Positions 55,105 to 64,000 of a DNA stretch of 64,000 nucleotides are shown here, in pieces. Each line of letters starts with the position of its first letter. Position 1 is the stretch's first letter. The position numbers were made by a program, and so were the translations under genes. Below the pieces are notes generated by a model. That model ran no database searches and was not told where the DNA came from. It saw nothing but the letters and a program-made list of their open reading frames with translations. The stretch is from Kiloniella litopenaei (GTDB lineage: Bacteria > Pseudomonadota > Alphaproteobacteria > Kiloniellales > Kiloniellaceae): positions 1 to 64,000 of the forward strand of contig NZ_LANI01000028.1 in the NCBI RefSeq assembly GCF_000982415.1. Reading direction: 5' to 3'.

Positions 55105-55809
55105 CTAATTCACGAAGCTCCCATCGACAGGGATTTCCACCTCTGAAAATATTGAATGAGTAGATATGTAAACAGAAAAACGTTTCATGAAGGGGGCAAA
55201 TTGCCCCCTAAGATAATGATAAAGCGCTGCAGAATTAATTTTCTCTAATCGATTGGGATTCACTTTAAATCCGTGTTTTTCTTTGTAAAAGGAAACAGAA
55301 AAATCAGTCGATAAGAACGAGCCTATTTCTCCATTGCCAAAGGCCTTAAATACCTCTTCAACACTATTAAATATTCGTCCTCGACGCCCATCCATGTATT
55401 TTTCTTGCCAAAAAATACCTCGTACATACCCTATCGGTAACTTCGAGACCATACTTGGATTTGGATGCCCCCAAAGAGAGTTCGTTATCGTAAAAATTGG
55501 TGTATCTGACCGTACAAATGGTTGTTGATATTTATCTTCAACTATTTTCAAACGATAAAGCTCTCCGTCGACAGAAGCATTATTAAAAGCAGCAAGAGCT
55601 CGTCGACCAGGCAGGGCCTCTACCACAATATCACACCCCAATGCTTTATAGATTTTGTTAATTAGCCTCTCACCAGTATCAGACAAAACACTCTCGCTGA
55701 TACTAGCCAGCTTTTGAGGGCAATCATCTTTTTCCCCTTCAGCAAAAGCACCTGAAGAAAAACTGATTATCAACGTAGCAAATATAAAGCGTATCATAAA
55801 ATGAATCAC
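55105..55809 (-). CDS. Periplasmic solute-binding-like protein
   Basis: The 234-aa product has a signal peptide (MIHFMIRFIFATLIISFSSGAFA) and reads like a family 3 solute-binding domain: LINKIYKALGCDIVVEALPGRRALAAFNNASVDGEL, VRSDTPIFTITNSLW and IGYVRGIFWQEKYM. No permease or ATPase gene is next to it, so it may be an orphan sensor-type or transport protein. Ligand unknown. Confidence 0.7.
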   Translation of the reverse strand: MIHFMIRFIFATLIISFSSGAFAEGEKDDCPQKLASISESVLSDTGERLINKIYKALGCDIVVEALPGRRALAAFNNASVDGELYRLKIVEDKYQQPFVRSDTPIFTITNSLWGHPNPSMVSKLPIGYVRGIFWQEKYMDGRRGRIFNSVEEVFKAFGNGEIGSFLSTDFSVSFYKEKHGFKVNPNRLEKINSAALYHYLRGQFAPFMKRFSVYISTHSIFSEVEIPVDGSFVN

Positions 55810-55949
55810 AGCAACCCACGAAGAGAGAGGGGGGTGTTAATTTTAGAAGCAGGATATTAACTTTCGATTACTTTTTGTTAAAGCACGATTTGCAAAAGGA
55901 AATTTAATAGTATTTCAGCAATCGCTTGACGACATTACAATAGAATCAA

Positions 55950-55983
55950 AGAAAAAAGGGCTGTAGCAAATGCCACAGCCCAA
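55950..55983 (-). terminator. Second minus-strand terminator in the gap
   Basis: GGGCTGT pairs with ACAGCCC around a ten-base loop; on the minus strand TTTTTTC follows. It may back up the terminator at 56145. Confidence 0.7.
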
Positions 55984-56144
55984 GTTTAGCTAACCTGACA
56001 CAAACACCTAAAATGTCAAGCCGCCTTCCAATTCCTCTAATACCTCAATTTATAGTATTATGGCAACGTATAAGTTAAATTTGCTGAAACAGATTAGGAG
56101 TTTACCATCCGGTAAATAATTACCCTCACCGACGTTTTCACCCT

Positions 56145-56177
56145 AAAAAAAAGAAGGGGAAGCTTATGCTCCCCCTT
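56145..56177 (-). terminator. Terminator after the phnWAY operon
   Basis: On the minus strand AAGGGGGAGC pairs with GCTTCCCCTT around a short loop, followed by CTTTTTTTT. It is the first terminator downstream of phnY. Confidence 0.8.
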
Positions 56178-56310
56178 GTAAGTAATTGCCTAATCCCGAT
56201 AAGATTCCCAATTTTTAGCACGGTTATATACTAAAAAACATACGGGCGTGGCTAAAACCAACCAGAAACACCACGAGGCACAGATACTCAGCAGAGTGTC
56301 ATTACATTCC

Positions 56311-57744
56311 TCAGAGCCAAGGCAATGAGTAAGTCTTTACGTTTGTATAGCTCTTCATGGCCTCGATAACGCCCTCTTTATATCCAAGGCCGGAATCTTT
56401 GATGCCCCCGAAAGGTGACATTTCAATACGGTATCCAGGAACTTCCCATACGTTCACCGTTCCGGTACGCAGTTCTTTAATGAACCGCTGAATGTATTTG
56501 AAGTTGTCGGTGCAAACGCCAGATGAAAGACCGAAAGCCGTAGAGTTTGACACACGGATCGCATCATCAATGTCTTTCACGCGGATAATCGGAATGGCGG
56601 GGCCAAAGGTCTCTTCCCGGACCAGTTCACAATCGAATGGAACATGGTCAACAACCGTTGGCGGATAAAGTGCCCCCTCACGGTTATTACCATACAGAAG
56701 CTTTGCCCCGACTTCGACCGCATCATTAACACGTCGCTCAAACATTGACGCGGATTCAGCATCAATAACGCACCCCAGATCCGTTTCAGGATCCATCGGA
56801 TCGCCGTATTTGATCTTCTGTGCTTTTTCAAGAACAAGCTTGGAAAACTCATCCGCGATTTCTTCGACAACCAGAATACGCTTAACGGCTGTACAGCGCT
56901 GTCCAGAGTTCTTTGTTGCACCTGAAACTGCTAGTTCAGCAGCCTTATCAAGATCGGCATCTTCCATCACGATAAGTGGCGCATTACCACCAAGTTCGAG
57001 AACAGTCCGACGATAGCCTGCATTTTCAGCAATGTACTTTCCAACAGGCACACCACCGGTGAAGGTCACAAGCTCAATATTCTCGTTTCGGATAAACTCG
57101 TCACCGAGATCTTCAGGAAGGCCTGTAATAATCGTCAGCATTTCCTTGGGAAGGCCTGCTTCATAGATAATATCGGCCAAAATCAATGCCGTAAGCGGTG
57201 TTTTCTCTGTCGGCTTGCAAACAATACAGTTGTTTGTGGCAATTGCCGGCGCAATCTTGTGCGAGATCATATTCAAAGGATGATTGAACGGTGTGATCGC
57301 AGAAATTGCTTTCAATGGCTCACGCTCAGTGAAGATCTTACGGGATTTTCCCTGAGGAGTGATATCACAAGAGAAGATCTCGCCATCATCCAGAATACAC
57401 ATCTGACCAGCAAGTGTGTAAACGTCATAGGCCCGGCCAACTTCGTAAAGTGAATCCTTCTTACAAAGACCTGATTCAGCCGTGATGATGTCAGAAATTT
57501 CTTCTTTACGTTCGTTGAGGATCTCTGCAACGCGGAAAAGAATTTGCTGACGTTCATAGCGTGTCAGTTTTGATTCGTAATTTGCCGCAATTTCAAAAGC
57601 TTCCTTTGCATGTGCTGCTGTACCGCGAGGAACAGATCCGATCACTTCGTTTGTGTAGGGATAATGCACATCAATACGGCCTTCGGTATCGACTTTCTTA
57701 CCAGCGATACGCATTGGTTCGTAACCAACAATCTTTACAGACAT
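56311..57744 (-). CDS. phnY: Phosphonoacetaldehyde dehydrogenase
   Basis: The 477-aa product oxidises phosphonoacetaldehyde to phosphonoacetate with NAD+. The start at 57744 has AAGGA upstream and gives [18 protein letters not shown]. Aldehyde dehydrogenase motifs are [13 protein letters not shown], the Glu in [20 protein letters not shown] and the Cys in [14 protein letters not shown]. The neighbours phnA and phnW place it in the AEP pathway rather than another aldehyde route. It is the last gene of the operon. Confidence 0.92.
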   Translation of the reverse strand: MSVKIVGYEPMRIAGKKVDTEGRIDVHYPYTNEVIGSVPRGTAAHAKEAFEIAANYESKLTRYERQQILFRVAEILNERKEEISDIITAESGLCKKDSLYEVGRAYDVYTLAGQMCILDDGEIFSCDITPQGKSRKIFTEREPLKAISAITPFNHPLNMISHKIAPAIATNNCIVCKPTEKTPLTALILADIIYEAGLPKEMLTIITGLPEDLGDEFIRNENIELVTFTGGVPVGKYIAENAGYRRTVLELGGNAPLIVMEDADLDKAAELAVSGATKNSGQRCTAVKRILVVEEIADEFSKLVLEKAQKIKYGDPMDPETDLGCVIDAESASMFERRVNDAVEVGAKLLYGNNREGALYPPTVVDHVPFDCELVREETFGPAIPIIRVKDIDDAIRVSNSTAFGLSSGVCTDNFKYIQRFIKELRTGTVNVWEVPGYRIEMSPFGGIKDSGLGYKEGVIEAMKSYTNVKTYSLPWL

Positions 57745-57768
57745 TTTAATATCCTTATTTAAGGCCAA

Positions 57769-59019
57769 TTACTCAGCGTAGTTTACAGAGCAATAGAACG
57801 CGTCAAAATTACGAAGACGCATATCTGAAGGAATACCCGGCATTGGGCGGTTACTGATAAACGGTACTTTTTGTTCGGTGATACCACCGTGTGTCCGCAA
57901 TGGACGATCCAGTGCAGAGAGATCGTGACGTTCTTCAGAAGTCCCCAAAGCCAGATGACGTTCGGAAATAATGATAATGTCACCCATGCGATCTTCCGGT
58001 AGCTCCAGCATAGCGCAACCAGCAGGACCAGATATGGCCAGTTCGACACCGTCAACATCAGACAGACGCTTGATGGCTTCGTCGACGCTCTGCCCTTTTG
58101 GCAAATACGCCGTCGCAAAGGAACCAAGTGCACCATGGTGCACAACATATGGATCAGTAATAGGCAGAATTACACGGGCTTCCCCCTTGCCATACCATCC
58201 GTCAAACAGATCCTGAAGGTACAGAACATTCGGCTTGCCGTCTGCATCATGTTTCGGGTTCATACCGTGGTCAGCTGTGAGAGTCAGAACAGCGCCCAAC
58301 TCATCAAGCTGTGCCCAGTATTTATCCATCATTTCATAGAACGCCAAGGCACCTTCTTCTTCAGGGGCGTATTTGTGCTGAATAAAATCAGTCGTAGAAA
58401 GATACATAATCTCTGGACGCACAGTCTCCAACAACTTGACGCCAGCGGCAAAAACAAACTCTGACAGATCAGCGCTGTATACAGAAGGAACAGGCATTCC
58501 AACAAAATCATTAACGTTCTCAATGCCATTATCTGCCATATTGGCTAGGTCAGACTTTTCCGCAGAGAAACAAATCGCATTGCCTTTGCTGTAATCCAGG
58601 CCATGCCCAAGAAGCAAGCGAAGCTTGTCTTTTGCCGTTACAACCGCAACCTTGGCACCAGCATCCTGATAAGAAGAGAAGATTGTCTTTGCACGATAAT
58701 AACTTGGTGCATTCATCAATTCTTCTTCACCAGTTTCCTGATTGTAAAAGTAGTTACCACAAATACCGTGATAGCGCGGCGGACAGCCACTTACGATAGA
58801 AAGGTTATTCGGGTTGGTGAAAGATGGAACAACAGATTCTGCGATACGATTTGTATTTACACCGCTATCAAGCAGGCTTTTCAGCCATGGCATACGCCCG
58901 GCCTTCATCGCAACTTCCATATAATCCGGTTCGCTGCCATCAACGCAGACCACCACTACAGGGCGATCAGATCTTTTATATAAACGGCCATTGGCCTGAA
59001 CGAGTTTACCAGTACTCAT
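57769..59019 (-). CDS. phnA: Phosphonoacetate hydrolase
   Basis: The 416-aa product splits phosphonoacetate into acetate and phosphate. The start at 59019 has GGGAGA before it. It is an alkaline-phosphatase-superfamily enzyme: metal ligands in VVCVDGSEPDYMEV, TTDFIQHKYAPEEEG, TADHGMNPKHDADG and RTHGGITEQKVPF, and the likely nucleophile Thr in VPSFTNPNN. It lies between phnW and phnY and completes the three-step path. Confidence 0.93.
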   Translation of the reverse strand: MSTGKLVQANGRLYKRSDRPVVVVCVDGSEPDYMEVAMKAGRMPWLKSLLDSGVNTNRIAESVVPSFTNPNNLSIVSGCPPRYHGICGNYFYNQETGEEELMNAPSYYRAKTIFSSYQDAGAKVAVVTAKDKLRLLLGHGLDYSKGNAICFSAEKSDLANMADNGIENVNDFVGMPVPSVYSADLSEFVFAAGVKLLETVRPEIMYLSTTDFIQHKYAPEEEGALAFYEMMDKYWAQLDELGAVLTLTADHGMNPKHDADGKPNVLYLQDLFDGWYGKGEARVILPITDPYVVHHGALGSFATAYLPKGQSVDEAIKRLSDVDGVELAISGPAGCAMLELPEDRMGDIIIISERHLALGTSEERHDLSALDRPLRTHGGITEQKVPFISNRPMPGIPSDMRLRNFDAFYCSVNYAE

Positions 59020-59068
59020 AGGGTATCTCCCACTATAACAAATGCCCAATCAGGGAACGAATATCAAA

Positions 59069-60223
59069 TCAGGCAGCAGCCGGTGCGCAGTTTTCCACGC
59101 CCATTTCACTTAATGTTTCCTTGATAACAACCAATGCATCGCGAATGTCATCATTGCCCATGCGACCAATACAACCAACACGGAACGAGTCCGCAACAGT
59201 CAATTTGCCCGGATAGATTAAATACCCGCGTTCAGCAAGACGATCGTAAAAATTCTGGAAGTCAAATTTTGGATCTGTCGGCTTATGGAAGGTCACGATA
59301 ATCGGTGCCTGAAGATGGTCGGGCAAAAGAGTTTCAAAGCCCAATGCACGCATCCCATCAACAAGAATTTTGCAATTGGACGCATAACGACCACCGCGTC
59401 CGTCAACTCCGCCTTCGGCTTCGTATTCACGGATCGCCTGTTCAAAAGCAACAATACAATGTGTTGGCGGCGTAAAACGCCATTGATCGGTTTTTTCCAT
59501 CTGCACCCATTGATCATAGAGATCCAGGACCAGTGAAGGGGCATTCCCTTTGGACTTTTCCAAAGCAGTCCGGCGAATGAGCACAAATCCCATTCCGGGA
59601 ACACCTTCCAGACACTTGTTTGAAGACGCAGCAACCGCATCATATCTGATCTTGGACGCATCAACGGGAAGTGCACCAAAAGCAGACATTGAATCAATCA
59701 AAAGAGAGCGCCCGTGTTTTTCAACAACTTCTGCAACACCCGCAATCGGATTAAGAACACCCGATGTTGTCTCGCAATGGATAACAGCGACATGCGTTAC
59801 TGCTTTATCTTCATTCAGACGAGCATCCAGATCGGAGATACTTACAGGCTGATCTTCAGGATATTCCATAACATCATGCGCACGCCCATAGTAACTACAG
59901 ATCTTTGCCATACGATGGCCATAAGCACCATTAACAAGAATAAGCAGCTTCCCGTCCTGAGGGACAAGCGTCCCCAACATAGCTTCTACCGAGAAAGTCC
60001 CGCTGCCCTGTAAAGGAACACAGACAAAATCGTCCTGTCCATTAATTATGCTCAAGAGACTACTGCGAACGCGTCGGTTGATTTCGATAAACTTCTTATC
60101 GCGGGAACCGAAATCATGAAGCATTGCTTCCTTGGTAGCAACAGAAGTAGTCAAGGGACCTGGTGTTAAAAGCCAGGGATCACCAGACGGGGAAGCAGCA
60201 ACTGCAGATGTCTTATCAGACAT
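59069..60223 (-). CDS. phnW: 2-aminoethylphosphonate:pyruvate transaminase
   Basis: The 384-aa product starts at 60223 with GAGGAGAT upstream. It converts 2-aminoethylphosphonate and pyruvate to phosphonoacetaldehyde and alanine. Visible motifs are LLTPGPLTTS near the start, VIHCETTSGVLNPI, LIDSMSAFGALPVD and the PLP lysine in AASSNKCLEGVPGMGF. It is the first gene of phnW-phnA-phnY and diverges from a LysR regulator. Confidence 0.94.
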   Translation of the reverse strand: MSDKTSAVAASPSGDPWLLTPGPLTTSVATKEAMLHDFGSRDKKFIEINRRVRSSLLSIINGQDDFVCVPLQGSGTFSVEAMLGTLVPQDGKLLILVNGAYGHRMAKICSYYGRAHDVMEYPEDQPVSISDLDARLNEDKAVTHVAVIHCETTSGVLNPIAGVAEVVEKHGRSLLIDSMSAFGALPVDASKIRYDAVAASSNKCLEGVPGMGFVLIRRTALEKSKGNAPSLVLDLYDQWVQMEKTDQWRFTPPTHCIVAFEQAIREYEAEGGVDGRGGRYASNCKILVDGMRALGFETLLPDHLQAPIIVTFHKPTDPKFDFQNFYDRLAERGYLIYPGKLTVADSFRVGCIGRMGNDDIRDALVVIKETLSEMGVENCAPAAA

Positions 60224-60413
60224 TTGGGATCTCCTCATTTGATCCGAGAACAAAAGCGATGGTTTAATATCCAATCACCCGATTAATTTCTGCTGTTCAT
60301 CCACTTAGTTCGATATGTTTTACTTTAAGTGTTTTGAACGTCTTGCTCTATATGCATCGAATCTCTATCATAAATCAAATCGATACTTTTTATATTACAA
60401 ATTGGTTTTACCT

Positions 60414-61292
60414 ATGAATCATGCTCAAATCCGCGCATTTCATGCTGTTGCCAGCGAAGGAAGCTTCACCAAAGCTGCCGATGTGCTTAACGTCACCCAA
60501 CCTACCCTTTCCGGTCAGGTCGCAGCGCTTGAGGAAATTTACGGCGTAAAGCTGTTTGAACGCCGGGGTCGTGGTATTGAAATAACCGAAATTGGTCGCC
60601 GCCTTCACGCAGTGACACTTAGACAGTTTGCCGTCGAACTCGAGGCAGAACAGGTTCTGCTTTCTGCCCGCGGGCTCATGTCTGGTCAGCTTCGTGTTGC
60701 AGCAGATGCCCCCTATCATGTTGTGCCGCTACTTGCGACGTTCAGCCGATTGTATCCCGGGATTAACTTCTCAATGAGCTTCGGAAACTCACAACAGGTC
60801 TTGCAAGGGCTGTTCGAGCGAAAATCCGATGTCGTCGTGATGCCAAATATTCACGAAGATAGACGCTTGCATGCCGCCCCATTAAAACGAGAACCCTTAA
60901 TTGTATTTGTTGATCGCAACCATCCCTGGTCTGCGAGACGCAGTATCAGTATTACCGAGCTTCCCCATCATCGTATTATTTTGCGAGAAAAAGGATCTGT
61001 AACCCGTAAAATCTTTGAGACAGCTCTTGAAAGTGCGGGTGTAAAATTGACCGATGTTCTTGAAATAGGAAGTCGGGAAGCCGTCAGAGAAGCCGTTGCT
61101 TCGGGCCTTGGGATCGGCGTGGTTTTTGAAAGTGAATTCGGCAATGATACCCGTCTGCACGGTTTAACGGTCAGGGATGTTCAACTAGAGGGCCTTGAAT
61201 ATGTTGCCTGTCTTAAAGATCAAAAGGACTCTCCCGTAATACGCGCCTTTTTTGATCAAATTCAGAGCTCGACAGCCACTAATCTAACCTAA
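60414..61292 (+). CDS. LysR regulator of aminoethylphosphonate catabolism
   Basis: The 292-aa product starts at ATG 60414 with the domain MNHAQIRAFHAVASEGSFTKAADVLNVTQPTLSGQV. The effector domain has VPLLATFSRLYPGINFSMSFGNSQQVLQGLFE and ASGLGIGVVFESEFGND. It matches the LysR group found beside phnWAY and phnWX clusters. It diverges from phnW across 190 bases. No good ribosome-binding site is visible, so expression may be low. Confidence 0.87.
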   Translation: MNHAQIRAFHAVASEGSFTKAADVLNVTQPTLSGQVAALEEIYGVKLFERRGRGIEITEIGRRLHAVTLRQFAVELEAEQVLLSARGLMSGQLRVAADAPYHVVPLLATFSRLYPGINFSMSFGNSQQVLQGLFERKSDVVVMPNIHEDRRLHAAPLKREPLIVFVDRNHPWSARRSISITELPHHRIILREKGSVTRKIFETALESAGVKLTDVLEIGSREAVREAVASGLGIGVVFESEFGNDTRLHGLTVRDVQLEGLEYVACLKDQKDSPVIRAFFDQIQSSTATNLT

Positions 61293-61388
61293 AATATTTG
61301 ATGGTAAAATTATATTAACCAATCCCGGAGCCTCTTTATGGTATAGTTGGCACAACCTTTTCCTATTCACACATAGAGAGGCCAAGCG

Positions 61389-62177
61389 ATGCTCATCAGA
61401 ATATGCGTTATATTTCTAGCTCTTGTCGGTTTCTCTATCGTTAATTTCACCACTTCCTCTCAGGCAAACGCGTCAGATAGTTGCACCTCGTTCAGCGGCA
61501 ATGGCATTAACAATTGGTATCCTTTTGTCTATCGAAAAGATACCGGAGAGCTAACAGGTATCGTTGTTGATGGCACCCGGGAAGCACTGAAAAGGATCGG
61601 CCTTAAACTTACCATTGATCACGACAAGCCGTGGAAACGTATTCTCTATGATCTGGAACAAGGGAATGTGGATATGGTTCTGGGGGCATATTGGAACAGT
61701 GAGCGCGCCGAAAAATATCTCTATTCTGAACCGCTGGGTACTGACGAATTAAGAGTATTTGTTAAAAAAGAAAACCAGTTTTCATTTTCTACTCCACAAG
61801 ACTTAATTGGACGCTCTGGAATGAGATTACTCGGCGGATCACTTGGTGACGATTTTGATACCTTTGCAAAGAATTATTTGGATTTCATAGAGGTCCCAAA
61901 AAGTGACAGTATGGTTGTGATGCTCCAGAACAATCGAGCCGATTACGGCATACTTGGCTACATCGAAGGTTTACAACATACCTATGCTTTAGACTTGGAA
62001 GAAACCATTGTGCCGCTGGCGATGCCAGTATTATCAAACTCAATGCATGTGATGATTAACAAGGATGCGAAGTGTGCCGATCGCGTAGACGGCATGAACA
62101 GGGCTATTCGGGAAATGAAAGATGATGGCACCTTACAAAAAATTATTGACGACCATCTAAGGCTTATTAAACAATAA
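61389..62177 (+). CDS. Periplasmic solute-binding protein, family 3
   Basis: The 262-aa product has a signal peptide (MLIRICVIFLALVGFSIVNF) ending near ANA. The family 3 pattern is seen in GIVVDGTREALKRIGLKLTI, LYDLEQGNVDMVLGAYWNSERAEKYLYSEPL, DYGILGYIEG and the closing DDGTLQKIIDDHL. AGAGAGG precedes the ATG. It stands alone without permease genes; the substrate is not known. Nearness to phn genes is suggestive only. Confidence 0.82.
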   Translation: MLIRICVIFLALVGFSIVNFTTSSQANASDSCTSFSGNGINNWYPFVYRKDTGELTGIVVDGTREALKRIGLKLTIDHDKPWKRILYDLEQGNVDMVLGAYWNSERAEKYLYSEPLGTDELRVFVKKENQFSFSTPQDLIGRSGMRLLGGSLGDDFDTFAKNYLDFIEVPKSDSMVVMLQNNRADYGILGYIEGLQHTYALDLEETIVPLAMPVLSNSMHVMINKDAKCADRVDGMNRAIREMKDDGTLQKIIDDHLRLIKQ

Positions 62178-62389
62178 TAAACCCCAGTTAAAGGCAACGC
62201 CGAGCTAAAACCTTCGAATAATTCACCCAAGAAAATCTATGCTGTCTGCGTATTCTAATTTACTCGTCGTGCCTGCACATCTATAAGATTGCTTATTAAA
62301 TACTTTGATTGTTCTTTGCATTGATTAGATCACAATAGTTAGCAAAGACATTCTTGAATTGTTATCGCCAGATTGAAGGTACAGCACGC

Positions 62390-62680
62390 ATGACAGATGA
62401 TATTAAAGCAAAGCTTGGTGAATATCGGGATAGTATCGACAATATTGATGCTGCTTTAATTTATATGTTATCCGAACGCTTTAAAATTACAGAAAAGGTT
62501 GGTCTGTTCAAAAAAGAGTACGACTTGCCCCCTGCTGACCCTTCCAGAGAACAGAAACAAATTGAACGCCTGCGCGAGCTGGCAAAGTCAGCCAAGCTAG
62601 ACCCTGATTTTTCAGAGAAGTTTATCAACTTTGTTATTGAAGAAGTTATTCGTAACCATAAAAAAATTCGCAAAGGATAA
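62390..62680 (+). CDS. Chorismate mutase, AroQ type
   Basis: The start at 62390 gives 96 aa: MTDDIKAKLGEYRDSIDNIDAALIYMLSERFKITEKVGLFK. The conserved AroQ residues are R in EYRDSIDNID, the ERF helix, K in GLFKKEYDLP and the closing EEVIRNH. It converts chorismate to prephenate for Phe and Tyr. It is a stand-alone domain of the short alphaproteobacterial type. Confidence 0.88.
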   Translation: MTDDIKAKLGEYRDSIDNIDAALIYMLSERFKITEKVGLFKKEYDLPPADPSREQKQIERLRELAKSAKLDPDFSEKFINFVIEEVIRNHKKIRKG

Positions 62681-62856
62681 TCGTTGTTCACCACACTGAT
62701 TTTTTTTATGACTCATCAAATTTCAGAGCGGTAGAGACTTGTCTCTGCACCCGCCATCATCTTTTCAGTTCTAATATTCTTCTAAATCCAGCCTCTACTT
62801 GAGGCATTATGTCTTATTGCCAATTCTGGTTCATCGCGAAAGGATCAAAACATCCT

Positions 62857-62898
62857 ATGAAACGAGAACCCGGGCAACCCCATGCGTGCGCCAGATAA
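62857..62898 (+). CDS. Possible 13-residue leader frame before the oxidase subunit III-like gene
   Basis: ATG at 62857 has AAAGGA upstream, better than the sequence before 62882. The frame MKREPGQPHACAR ends at 62898 and covers the start of the next gene. It may couple translation or be chance. Confidence 0.25.
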   Translation: MKREPGQPHACAR

Positions 62899-63565
62899 AG
62901 ATAGCGACTTCTATGAGGCATATTTAGAGGAAATTGCGGCTGCGGAAAAAACGAATAGTAAAAAGAAACTTGCTTCAGATAATTCCGATCAAACTAATGG
63001 CCCAGCACTAAAAAGCCACAGTGCTTGGGGACCTTTGGATTCACTTCCTGGGAACCCAATGATGTGGATACTGATCATCAGTGAGCTTATGGTCTTTGGC
63101 CTTTTGCTTGGCGGGTACTGTATAAAATTTTTAGAAACCCCGGACATCTTTATCAATTCTCAGGCCCAACTGAATCGTCTTATCGGCGGCCTCAATACCC
63201 TTATTCTTATCACCAGCGGCCTATTCGCAGCTCTCGCCACCGAGACAAGTAAGAGCCAAAAAACCTTTTTACCTCGCCTTTGCCTATCAATTACTGCCGC
63301 CCTGGGACTTCTTTTTCTGATATTGAAAATATACGAATACAGTGAAAAGGCAGCGGTGGGAATTTCAATAGAAACCAATAGCTTCTATACCCTGTTTTAT
63401 CTTATGACAGGCTTTCACGCCGCCCATGTAATATTTGGCTTATTCCTTCTTGGATTAGTCAGCTTCTATAACCGGTACGAAAATATTCAAACAGCCTGTG
63501 CCTTTTGGCATATGGTAGATCTGATTTGGCTGATCCTATACCCAATTCTCTATCTGGTGAGGTAA
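62882..63565 (+). CDS. Heme-copper oxidase subunit III-like protein (NorE type)
   Basis: The 227-aa product has a polar N-terminus of about 55 residues, then five membrane helices with NPMMWILIISELMVFGLLLGGY, LIGGLNTLILITSGLFAALA and GFHAAHVIFGLFLLGL and the closing CAFWHMVDLIWLILYPILY. The Glu/His pattern (SELMVFG, FHAAHV, WHMVDLIW) is that of subunit III/NorE. It has no catalytic metal and assists an oxidase or nitric oxide reductase. Three bases separate it from the next gene. The catalytic subunits are not in the window. Confidence 0.82.
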   Translation: MRAPDKDSDFYEAYLEEIAAAEKTNSKKKLASDNSDQTNGPALKSHSAWGPLDSLPGNPMMWILIISELMVFGLLLGGYCIKFLETPDIFINSQAQLNRLIGGLNTLILITSGLFAALATETSKSQKTFLPRLCLSITAALGLLFLILKIYEYSEKAAVGISIETNSFYTLFYLMTGFHAAHVIFGLFLLGLVSFYNRYENIQTACAFWHMVDLIWLILYPILYLVR

Positions 63566-63568
63566 TCC

Positions 63569-63880
63569 ATGACCAAAATAGCTTATAAAAAAATGTCCCC
63601 GGTATTTCGTTTTTTAGTTACCTGGGCACTGATGTTTGGATTAACAATAATCAGCATGTTCAGCGGCGATGCCTTTCAAGAACAAGAGATAACGGCACCT
63701 ATCGGTCTTATTTCTGTCGCCATACTCATGTTAGCAACACTCTTCAAATGCCGGCTACTTTTGTTTGATTTTCTGGAACTCCGTCATGCAGAACCACAAT
63801 GGAGACGCGGATTCTTCTTTGCGATCATCATTATCACTGGAATGGTTTTAGTGACCTATGCTTTAGCATTTGGTCTCTAG
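63569..63880 (+). CDS. Cytochrome c oxidase subunit IV-like protein (NorF type)
   Basis: The 103-aa product has three hydrophobic helices (FLVTWALMFGLTIISMF, PIGLISVAILMLATLFKCRLLLF, FFAIIIITGMVLVTYALAF). The conserved middle FKCRLLLFDFLELRHAEP is typical of NorF/subunit IV proteins. It follows the NorE-like gene by three bases. After it the window ends in 120 bases with no gene that I can support. Confidence 0.8.
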   Translation: MTKIAYKKMSPVFRFLVTWALMFGLTIISMFSGDAFQEQEITAPIGLISVAILMLATLFKCRLLLFDFLELRHAEPQWRRGFFFAIIIITGMVLVTYALAFGL

Positions 63881-64000
63881 GTGCCCTGCATTATTACCTC
63901 AAAAAAACGAGCATTCCCGCAAACGTGCACGGCCAGAATTTGGGTACACCATAAACCAGCCGACTAATTAAATAAGGCCTTAACGTAATACCACCGCCGC

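Larger units (their letters stand above)
55810..56310. other. Non-coding gap after phnY
   Basis: This 501-base gap holds no supported gene. It carries two hairpins with minus-strand T runs (55958-55981 and 56145-56177) and a small TTTACC-ATCC-GGTAAA hairpin at 56101. A 35-codon hydrophobic frame at 56190-56294 lacks a usable start codon. Confidence 0.6.

Noticed and set aside
56190-56294. Open frame on the minus strand after phnY that would give a hydrophobic peptide (SICASWCFWLVLATPVCFLV)
   Set aside because: No ATG, GTG or TTG start is in frame before the hydrophobic part and no ribosome-binding site fits, so it is not called as a gene.

Overview
The window reads as chromosomal DNA of a marine-type, motile alphaproteobacterium, probably near Rhodospirillales/Kiloniellales. 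The grounds are protein style and gene content: choline and betaine genes, aminoethylphosphonate use, a branched-chain keto acid dehydrogenase, a CtrA-like promoter and an FMN riboswitch. Genus is not resolved. I saw no tRNA, rRNA, IS element, phage gene or CRISPR array. Base composition looks even throughout, so it reads as stable core plus catabolic chromosome.

Layout. 1-2.6 kb: the end of a pterin-dependent corrinoid methyltransferase and a corrinoid-activating ferredoxin/ASKHA protein. 2.6-16 kb: housekeeping and stress genes (a 59-aa protein behind a CtrA-like promoter, yaaA, a hydrolase-OsmC fusion, a ParD-like/map pair, an FMN riboswitch with ribB, a FlgO-like lipoprotein group, cysQ, tsaC, HAD, FAD oxidoreductase, GNAT). 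16-19.8 kb: mmsA and a divergent MocR regulator. 20-26 kb: a GbdR-like regulator, a non-pyrrolysine MttB and a dimethylglycine/sarcosine dehydrogenase. 26-31.5 kb: a gamma-glutamyltransferase-like enzyme, a TSUP exporter, a FadR-type regulator and an FMN glutamate-synthase-like protein. 31.7-37.4 kb: the bkd operon with a divergent Lrp regulator. 37.6-39.2 kb: a membrane pseudokinase-like protein. 39.5-47.6 kb: a homocysteine methyltransferase, the choline ABC transporter with a HAD gene, betI-betB and a HIT protein. 47.8-51.3 kb: zinc uptake (znuA, zur-znuCB). 51.3-56 kb: LysR/DUF1127, MocR/dehydratase and a solute-binding protein. 56.3-61.3 kb: phnWAY with a LysR regulator. 61.4-64 kb: a solute-binding protein, chorismate mutase and norEF-like oxidase subunits.

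How it fits together. Choline enters through ChoXWV. BetB makes glycine betaine (the choline-oxidising enzyme is not in the window). An MttB-type methyltransferase, a pterin methyltransferase, a corrinoid activator and a homocysteine methyltransferase could pass betaine methyl groups to folate or methionine. The DMGDH-like flavoprotein would take dimethylglycine further. The four methyl-transfer proteins are scattered over 40 kb, yet each carries an Arg/Gly-rich low-complexity tail, which is the most unusual shared signal here. Several operators can be read directly: a 52-bp perfect palindrome before betI, a PdhR/FadR-like site, a Zur box, and a phased array of TGWCGYAAA motifs between mttB and the DMGDH gene.
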